Shown here piece by piece: positions 58,644-64,000 of a stretch of DNA of 64,000 bases (position 1 is its first letter; the number at the start of each line of letters is the position of its first letter). Both the position numbers and the translations under genes were made by a program. The DNA is taken from the NCBI RefSeq assembly GCF_002019765.1, contig NZ_KV917380.1, forward strand, positions 734,707-798,706, read 5' to 3'. The notes under the pieces are model-generated. The model made no database searches. It saw nothing but the letters and a program-made list of their open reading frames with translations, and was not told the DNA's origin. This DNA is from Shouchella oshimensis. GTDB lineage: Bacteria; Bacillota; Bacilli; Bacillales; Bacillaceae_D.

Positions 58644-59774
58644 TTATATTCCCTGACTTGGCTTAGGTGGGTCGCTTATTCGTTGTTTCTGTTTAGCTCG
58701 AATGAAATCGATAACGATAAGAATGATGGGCAAGACTCCACCAATACCGAGAGAAAGCCACATGGCTGGTCCGATGTAAAACTCATAATCAGCTGCCGCA
58801 TCTTCAAATGCTTGAAGCGGTATGAAGACGAAAATAAGGGCAAGTGGCAGCACGAGAGGTTTTGTATCTTTTAATTGAAACGTGTGACCAATTCCTTTAA
58901 CACTCACATAGAGGTACAAGCAAATTTTGAAAAAAATGGTAATGAACCAAAGGATCGTTAACAAGGCTTCGATACGTTCTGCGAAATTGCCGAATGAAAC
59001 CCGTTGCGCCAATGTGAATAATGGGAAAAAGGCAGAGGTCATTAACTCTGGCCCTAGTACAGAAATACAAAGAAGAGTAACGAAGAATAAAATCAGGCAG
59101 GCGAGGAGATGACCTTGCCAAAATGCGCGACTTGCTTTCTTCTTGTCAGCAACATACTTTGGAAAAATACTTAAAATAAGAAAATTGTTACATGATGTTA
59201 TAGCTAAATAAAATAGAATGGCTTCAATATATTGATTTTGTTCTCCACGAAAAAAGGGTAAAACGAATTCAAGGTGAATATCAGATGCCTTTAGCACAAA
59301 TAGCATAAGCAAAGGAACAAAAAAGAAGATACTTAGCATTTCTGCTGTGCGTCCAAGTGAGCAAATGCCTAAATAAACACCCATTGCAACAATAGACATG
59401 CTAATAAACATCACCATAACGGGAGGTGTCTCAGGCAACAAATGGTTCGTGATGAACGAGAGAGAATAGTGTAACTTAGTTGAAACAGTAAGGAGCGGCA
59501 AAGCCGTCACGATGATCATGCCAATCGTACCAATTTTGTTTCCTAAAATGGCTCGACTCATTTCGAATACATCCTTATGAGGGTGCCGTCGTGCCATTAA
59601 ACTGAATAATGCGATGTGGGGTATTCCTATAAGAGTTCCAAGAAGAACAATTAACCAAGCATCTCTTCCGACCATCGTTCCTAAAATTAAAGGCATGCTT
59701 AAAAGAGATGTACTGCACGTACTAAATAAGACAAGCATGCGAAACTGATTGGTTGTTAATTTTTCTTTGCTCAT
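58644..59774 (-). CDS. Spore germination receptor B subunit, first copy (GerAB/Ger(x)B)
   Basis: A 376-residue, 10-segment protein homologous to the next gene, with STCSTSLLSMPLILGTMVGRDAWL and VSFGNFAERIEALLTILWFITIFFKI as matching signatures. It overlaps the small D-type gene by 4 bases (ATGA). Having two B genes with one A and one C gene suggests that the B subunits can exchange to change germinant specificity. Located in the inner spore membrane. Confidence 0.9.
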   Translation of the reverse strand: MSKEKLTTNQFRMLVLFSTCSTSLLSMPLILGTMVGRDAWLIVLLGTLIGIPHIALFSLMARRHPHKDVFEMSRAILGNKIGTIGMIIVTALPLLTVSTKLHYSLSFITNHLLPETPPVMVMFISMSIVAMGVYLGICSLGRTAEMLSIFFFVPLLMLFVLKASDIHLEFVLPFFRGEQNQYIEAILFYLAITSCNNFLILSIFPKYVADKKKASRAFWQGHLLACLILFFVTLLCISVLGPELMTSAFFPLFTLAQRVSFGNFAERIEALLTILWFITIFFKICLYLYVSVKGIGHTFQLKDTKPLVLPLALIFVFIPLQAFEDAAADYEFYIGPAMWLSLGIGGVLPIILIVIDFIRAKQKQRISDPPKPSQGI

Positions 59775-59992
59775 GTCTTAATTCCTTGAAGCGATTTTAC
59801 AATGGAGGTCATCTTATTAGCGAAGCTTGGAATATCAATTTGTAAAATGTAAGTAGACCCATAAAAAAGACCAATGCCAAGGATGGTGAAAAAGAAAATC
59901 GACATCTTTCTATCACCTGTTAACTTCTTTCTCTGACTGATATAAATAAGAAAGGCGGCACTTGCCAAAAGAAATAATTGAAAGACAATCAT
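59771..59992 (-). CDS. Small two-membrane-segment Ger D-type protein
   Basis: A 73-residue protein with two hydrophobic segments (about 3-18 and 31-50) joined by a basic loop (SQRKKLTGDRKM). Small two-TM D-subunit proteins of this size are encoded in many ger operons of Bacillus and modulate receptor function. It overlaps both neighbours by 4 bases, so it is part of the same translational unit. Not related to the GerD lipoprotein. Confidence 0.72.
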   Translation of the reverse strand: MIVFQLFLLASAAFLIYISQRKKLTGDRKMSIFFFTILGIGLFYGSTYILQIDIPSFANKMTSIVKSLQGIKT

Positions 59993-61191
59993 TTTTGATC
60001 ACCGACCTTTAAAAATGAATTGACAATACTCCCACTGTCAGTCAGTTGGATATTAACCTCAACATCAATTTCGGTTTCTTTAAATAGTTCGTCCCATTCT
60101 TCTTTATGTGCTTCCCAAAAACCAGGATGGTTTCGGTAAATATTTTGGCCAATACCGAACACGTCTGTGTTAAGTTCTTTTACTTTCTCAATGGTGCTGT
60201 TTAGCGTTAGCTTAAATTCATCGCTCGCGAGCTGCTCCACTTTCTTATAAGAAGAGGGCAGGGCAAGGTTTAACGTTGTACAATCCACTTCGGAGATGGT
60301 CGCTTCGATTTCGAACTTATACGTGGCTTTCGGTTGATCATTATCAATGTTTGTCTTTAGCTGCCTTTGTACATCCTTTACCTCAAGAGCAATTTGCCCA
60401 CCACCAGGGCATGTGAAACTTCCTACACTGTCACTTACATCATGAGTTAAGTAATCAAGGCCTTTGCTATCCTTCTGACCAAGCCAACCAACAAGCTTAT
60501 TTTCTTTAAATAATGCGGTTTTACTAATATGAAGCATAGAAAGAGGAGAATTGACTTCTGCGTTTGCTTTTGTTCGCCCTTTTTTTAAATCACCTGAAAC
60601 GGTAATGCCCATAATGGAAGGTTCAATTCCTTCTGCCATCAATTCTTGGTAGAGTTCGTCGATTGTAACCGCTTTAGTGCCACCATAAGAACGCAGTGAA
60701 AACGTAATGGAATCAAAGGCGTTTTGTGAAGGTAAATTTTCTAAAGGTGTAATAATATCTAGGACATCAGATGCTTTGTTGTCATAGGAGATGACGATGT
60801 AATAATCCGAACGGGACTCGTGGTCACGATAAAAGAAATCAAGCACTTTTTCTAAACCGTCTTTTGCAACTTCTTCACTTATAATTAGCACTTTTAATTG
60901 AGAGATAAATGCACGGCGTGGTGATTTTTGTACCATTTTTCTTAAGGATTCATGAATGGTCTTTGAACGTTCCTGGACATTCATCGCCTGGGCATAACCT
61001 CTACCAGTTTCCTGAGAAGCAATTTCCGCTGGATTCATCGCTTGCATGGTTAAGATGTACTCATCTTCATCTTTATCAATGGCCATCCCTACAATTAACG
61101 ATAATTCGTTTAGTTCCCAACGATCCCAACATCCCGAAAGTGGGAGGCACATGACAAGAAGGATTATGAAAAATGATTTTAAAGAAGACAT
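59989..61191 (-). CDS. Spore germination receptor C subunit, lipoprotein (GerAC)
   Basis: A 400-residue Ger(x)C lipoprotein. Lipobox LSGC at about residue 21, followed by WDRWELNELSLIVGMAIDK, the highly conserved start of GerAC. A long extracytoplasmic three-domain body ends in FGIGQNIYRNHPGFW...W..LF, also conserved. It sits on the outer face of the spore inner membrane in complex with A and B subunits. AAAGGAGGTG precedes the ATG. Confidence 0.94.
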   Translation of the reverse strand: MSSLKSFFIILLVMCLPLSGCWDRWELNELSLIVGMAIDKDEDEYILTMQAMNPAEIASQETGRGYAQAMNVQERSKTIHESLRKMVQKSPRRAFISQLKVLIISEEVAKDGLEKVLDFFYRDHESRSDYYIVISYDNKASDVLDIITPLENLPSQNAFDSITFSLRSYGGTKAVTIDELYQELMAEGIEPSIMGITVSGDLKKGRTKANAEVNSPLSMLHISKTALFKENKLVGWLGQKDSKGLDYLTHDVSDSVGSFTCPGGGQIALEVKDVQRQLKTNIDNDQPKATYKFEIEATISEVDCTTLNLALPSSYKKVEQLASDEFKLTLNSTIEKVKELNTDVFGIGQNIYRNHPGFWEAHKEEWDELFKETEIDVEVNIQLTDSGSIVNSFLKVGDQK

Positions 61192-61216
61192 TGTACACGC
61201 ACCTCCTTTTCTTTTT

Positions 61217-62725
61217 TTATTGTTCTGGGCTTGGACGCTTGTTTCGGTTTCTTACTCGGTCAAGGGAATCTCCTGGTGTAGGACGTTCTTTCATCATCCA
61301 TTTAGGTGCTCGGAAAATCATGTCTTGTTGATTTTTTAAAACAAACGGTGTGAAACCTTGCATATAAGGAATTCCGAATGATTTTAAGCTAGACAGGTGC
61401 AGAAGAAGTGCTGTAAAACCAACGCAAATTCCGACTAATCCAAAAGAAGCAGAAAGTCCCATGAAAGCAAAACGCAAAATACGAATGGGAATGCCAATGT
61501 TGTAGCTTGGGAATACAAAACCAGCAATCGCAGTAATGGAAACAACAATAACAACTGCGGCAGATACAATCCCAGCTTGTACAGCTGCTTGACCAATAAC
61601 AATGGCACCTACAATCGAGACAGCCTGCCCCACAGGCTGAGGCATTCGAATCCCAGCTTCTCGTAAAATTTCAAACGTTAATTCCATCAACAATGTCTCA
61701 ATAAAAGTAGGAAAAGGTGTGCCTTCCCTTTGAGCAGCCAAGTTTCCTAATAAACCAGTGGGAATGAGCTCTTGATGAAAAGTGGTTACAGCAATATACA
61801 ATGAAGGTCCTAATAATGCGATTAAAATACAACCAAATCGAAGGATGCGAATTAACGTACTAATATCGGATCGCTGTGTGTAGTCTTCAGTATTATGAAA
61901 AAAGTGAACAAACAATGCTGGAACGATCATCACCATTGGCGTGCCGTCCACAATAATGGCAATTTTCCCTTCTAATAAATGAGCAGCGGCAGTATCAGGG
62001 CGCTCGGTAGTGTAAACAGTAGGGAACGGCGTATAGAAAGAATCTTGTATTAGTTCTTCTAAGCTGCCATCTTCTAGAATGCCGTCAGTGTCAATTCTTT
62101 TTAAGCGACTATAAAGTTCTTCTACTAATGTTTTATCGACAATGCCATTTACGTAAGCAATGGATATCGTGGTTCTGGAGCGCTCGCCTAAAGTCATGGA
62201 TTCAATCCATAGATTCTCATCGGATAGTCGCCGTCGAATTAATGAGGTGTTGACTCTCATATTTTCCACGAATCCTTCTCTAGGACCTCTGACGACGGTT
62301 TCAGTTGTTGGTTCTGCGACGGTGCGTTCTGAAAATTGCGGTATGGCAATAGCGATTGCAATTGATGAACCTTCTGTTAAGCAAATCGCATTCCCCTTTA
62401 ACAGTTTTTCCAAGATAGTGGTATACGTTAACGCTTTTTCTGTATGACCAATTTCTTCTAAGCTAAGCTGGATATCCTCCATCGGGTTATCTACGGAAGG
62501 CTCTGTATGTTTCGCTCCGGCCATCATTTTCTGTAAGGCACGATCATCGACTAAGCCATCTATGTATAGAAGGGAAGCTGATATTGTATGATCTCTACCA
62601 AAAGAAAATGGACGCTGAACAAGATCATCACTCTTTCCTATAACCTGTTCGATGTATGCAATCTTTTCATCTAAAGCTTTAGCAGGCTGCAGATAGACCG
62701 AGTTCGAATCTTTTGTTTTACTCAT
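61217..62725 (-). CDS. Spore germination receptor A subunit (GerAA)
   Basis: A 502-residue Ger(x)A protein. A soluble N-domain (about 1-255) with REGFVENMRVNTSLIRRRL and GKIAIIVDGTPMVMIVPALF, then about five membrane segments (280-440) including TFIETLLMELTFEILREAGIRMP and QAVSIVGAIVIGQAAVQAG, then a basic C-terminal tail. A subunits oligomerise into an amino-acid-gated ion channel. AAAGGGGGG precedes the ATG. It is the first gene of the operon, behind a sigma-G-like promoter. Confidence 0.95.
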   Translation of the reverse strand: MSKTKDSNSVYLQPAKALDEKIAYIEQVIGKSDDLVQRPFSFGRDHTISASLLYIDGLVDDRALQKMMAGAKHTEPSVDNPMEDIQLSLEEIGHTEKALTYTTILEKLLKGNAICLTEGSSIAIAIAIPQFSERTVAEPTTETVVRGPREGFVENMRVNTSLIRRRLSDENLWIESMTLGERSRTTISIAYVNGIVDKTLVEELYSRLKRIDTDGILEDGSLEELIQDSFYTPFPTVYTTERPDTAAAHLLEGKIAIIVDGTPMVMIVPALFVHFFHNTEDYTQRSDISTLIRILRFGCILIALLGPSLYIAVTTFHQELIPTGLLGNLAAQREGTPFPTFIETLLMELTFEILREAGIRMPQPVGQAVSIVGAIVIGQAAVQAGIVSAAVVIVVSITAIAGFVFPSYNIGIPIRILRFAFMGLSASFGLVGICVGFTALLLHLSSLKSFGIPYMQGFTPFVLKNQQDMIFRAPKWMMKERPTPGDSLDRVRNRNKRPSPEQ

Positions 62726-62759
62726 ACGAATGCCCCCCTTTCTTTTCCTGAATATAGCT

Positions 62760-62789
62760 TATTATGTCGAACCGAAAAGAAAACATACA
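62760..62789 (-). promoter_or_regulatory. Sigma-G-like promoter of ger operon
   Basis: On the minus strand TGTATG (62784-62789) and CATAATA (62760-62766) are spaced by 17 bases, matching the TGnATA / CATnnTA pattern of forespore sigma-F/sigma-G promoters. This fits late forespore expression of germinant receptors. Confidence 0.7.
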
Positions 62790-62790
62790 T

Positions 62791-62816
62791 AAAAAAAGCG
62801 ACCCTTTTAGGCCGCT
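62791..62816 (-). terminator. Terminator of aldolase gene
   Basis: AGCGGCC / GGTCGCT (one G-U) followed on the minus strand by TTTTTTT. It separates the aldolase gene from the ger promoter. Confidence 0.75.
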
Positions 62817-62829
62817 CCATCTTTGGATC

Positions 62830-63666
62830 TTATTTATTTTTATAAAGTGTCACAATTTTTTCCATATGATCGACCATTGCATGTTGAGCGTTTTCCATGA
62901 CGACACTTAAGTGTGCTTTTGAATTTTCTTTTACTGTTTTAGCAATGCTTTCTACAGCCGTTAGAGAAATTTCCGTATTAACGTTGATTTTGCGAATCCC
63001 TTTTTCAATAGCTTGAAGTACTTCTTTTTCAGGCGTTCCGGACCCGCCGTGTAAAACAAGTGGCGTCTCAATTCGTTCTTTTAATGCGTCAAGTAAATCT
63101 AAGCGAATCTCTGGGTCACCGTCATACATACCATGAACCGTTCCAATAGAAGCTGCAAGAAAATCGACGTTTGTCTTTCGAACAAAATCGGCTGCTTCAT
63201 CAGGATCTGTTAAGCGACCGTCGCCTTCTTCTTCATCCGAAAACGCGCCTTTTTGCATAGAACCTATCTCTGCTTCAACATTAACCCCATGATCATGAGC
63301 AAAATCAACGACTTCTTTTGTTTGCTTAATGTTCTCTTCCAAAGATAAAGCTGATCCATCGAACATAACCGATGTGAATCCAGCATGAACGGCGCGACGA
63401 ATCGTTTCAAACTCATAACTATGATCCAGATGAAGAGCTACGTCAACGGAAGCTTGTTCGGCAATCACCTTTGTAAATGCAGCAAATGCTTCTAAACTCA
63501 TATAATCCTTGTATCGTTCACCGTACGCGATGATCACTGGTTGCTGTTGATTTTCTGCTGCCTGAACAGCAGCTTGGATGGTTTCAGCATTGTAACAATT
63601 AAATGCAGCAATAGCTGTATTTGTTTTTTCCGCATAAATAAGAACGTCTTTTGTTGTAGTAAACAT
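62830..63666 (-). CDS. Class II fructose-/tagatose-bisphosphate aldolase family protein
   Basis: A 278-residue zinc aldolase. Metal and substrate motifs are LHLDHSYEFE, EAEIGSMQKG, SIGTVHGMYDG and LVLHGGSGTPE. The length and the short loop match the GatY/KbaY/FbaA subgroup; a ketose-1,6- or 1,2-phosphate derived from a sugar alcohol or amino sugar is the likely substrate. The ATG at 63666 lies 8 bases after AGGAGG. It is divergent from an RpiR regulator with matching palindromes, so it is probably an inducible catabolic enzyme rather than the glycolytic one. Confidence 0.87.
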   Translation of the reverse strand: MFTTTKDVLIYAEKTNTAIAAFNCYNAETIQAAVQAAENQQQPVIIAYGERYKDYMSLEAFAAFTKVIAEQASVDVALHLDHSYEFETIRRAVHAGFTSVMFDGSALSLEENIKQTKEVVDFAHDHGVNVEAEIGSMQKGAFSDEEEGDGRLTDPDEAADFVRKTNVDFLAASIGTVHGMYDGDPEIRLDLLDALKERIETPLVLHGGSGTPEKEVLQAIEKGIRKINVNTEISLTAVESIAKTVKENSKAHLSVVMENAQHAMVDHMEKIVTLYKNK

Positions 63667-63685
63667 TACCAATTCCTCCTGTTTT

Positions 63686-63739
63686 GTAGTTAAAACTACA
63701 TGTTAAGCACATAATAAGCCTCTAGTTTGTACAAATCAA
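63686..63739 (-). promoter_or_regulatory. Aldolase promoter with GTAGT-type operator
   Basis: On the minus strand TTGATT (63734-63739), a 17-base spacer and TATTAT (63711-63716). Just after the expected start point lies GTAGTT-AA-AACTAC (63686-63699), a palindrome sharing half-sites with the one before the RpiR gene. Confidence 0.7.
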
Positions 63740-63771
63740 GTCGAAATATGTAGAAAAAGAAAAATATCCTG

Positions 63772-63806
63772 TTGTGTAAGCGTTGTATATGTAGTAATAT
63801 TACTAC
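63772..63806 (+). promoter_or_regulatory. RpiR gene promoter with overlapping palindrome
   Basis: TTGTGT (63772-63777) and TAATAT (63795-63800) are spaced by 17 bases. The -10 lies inside a perfect 16-bp palindrome GTAGTAATATTACTAC (63791-63806). This suggests autorepression. Confidence 0.75.
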
Positions 63807-63826
63807 AGAAATGAGGAGGGAAGAGA

Positions 63827-64000
63827 ATGCTTCGGTTTGAAGAACGCATTACGCTTAAAAAGAAATCGCTTACGGCAACTGAAGAAAAAATCATTCATCA
63901 GTTAAAAGTGCAGGACAAACCATTTCTTCTGTCTATGGGAGAATTAGCAATGCTAAGTGAAGTAAGTGAACCGAGTGTTGTTCGCCTGTATAAAAAGCTC
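63827..64000 (+). CDS. RpiR/MurR-family transcriptional regulator, N-terminal part (cut by window end)
   Basis: Fifty-eight codons of the N-terminal HTH_6 domain are visible: LTATEEKIIHQL, then SMGELAMLSEVSEPSVVRLYKKL, the helix-turn-helix of RpiR regulators. The SIS effector domain that should follow is outside the window. ATGAGGAGGGAAGAG precedes the ATG at 63827. It is divergent from the aldolase gene and probably senses the corresponding phospho-sugar. Confidence 0.85.
   Translation, partial: MLRFEERITLKKKSLTATEEKIIHQLKVQDKPFLLSMGELAMLSEVSEPSVVRLYKKL

Noticed and set aside
1-64000. CRISPR array, tRNA/rRNA genes, transposase genes or prophage
   Set aside because: No regularly spaced direct repeats, clover-leaf sequences, IS-type ORFs or phage structural genes were recognised anywhere in the window.

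Overview
The window is about 64 kb of chromosome from a low-GC, endospore-forming Gram-positive bacterium, most likely a member of the Bacillaceae. Supporting traits are a five-gene Ger-type germinant-receptor operon behind a sigma-G-like promoter, class B sortase and NEAT-domain haem uptake, lafA/lafB glycolipid synthesis, AGGAGG ribosome-binding sites with frequent GTG/TTG starts, and many U-tailed intrinsic terminators. Genus and species cannot be fixed from sequence alone. No rRNA, tRNA, CRISPR array, transposase or phage structural gene was seen.

Layout. (1) 0-11.6 kb: the 3' end of topB, then an iron/haem island. A flavodoxin gene diverges from a haem-acquisition operon, and both promoters carry Fur-box-like sequences. 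The operon encodes a haem-binding lipoprotein, a permease, an IsdG-type haem oxygenase, a one-NEAT and a four-NEAT wall protein (both ending in NPQTS sorting signals), a second lipoprotein/permease pair, one ATPase and a class B sortase. A DacA/DacF-like carboxypeptidase follows. (2) 11.6-20.7 kb: a polysaccharide deacetylase, a BASS-family transporter, a sugar ABC importer operon, a GNAT enzyme, and an EamA transporter preceded by a leader with a strong attenuator hairpin. (3) 20.7-26.8 kb: a DUF2268 protein, an ArsR-type regulator and MFS exporter sharing one palindromic operator, a type I toxin-antitoxin locus in an apparent gap, an APH-like kinase, a GNAT enzyme and a methyltransferase. 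(4) 26.8-35 kb: a chitin-active LPMO, the lafA-lafB-flippase operon, and a large secreted 5'-nucleotidase carrying two chitin-binding modules.

(5) 35-50 kb: an amino-acid permease, two decayed genes flanking a repeat-bearing amidase, a nucleotidyltransferase, cold-shock protein, SGNH hydrolase, L,D-transpeptidase, metallo-beta-lactamase-fold protein, an AviRa-like methyltransferase, secreted and LysM-CAP proteins, a PrpE-like phosphatase, a VanZ-like protein, and a drug exporter divergent from a TetR regulator. (6) 50-57.2 kb: GNAT, a serine beta-lactamase-like protein, and a two-component system upstream of an ABC exporter whose promoter carries three phased direct repeats. (7) 57.2-62.8 kb: a 285-bp inverted-repeat-bounded element, then the ger operon (A-C-D-B-B). 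(8) 62.8-64 kb: a class II aldolase divergent from an RpiR-type regulator, with matching palindromes in both promoters.

The most coherent system is the haem island: wall-anchored NEAT proteins would relay haem to two lipoprotein/permease pairs that appear to share one ATPase, and IsdG would release the iron. The least described items are the type I TA locus, the orphan attenuator upstream of the EamA gene, the chitin-binding 5'-nucleotidase, and a possible untranslated RNA between the LPMO and the lafA operon.
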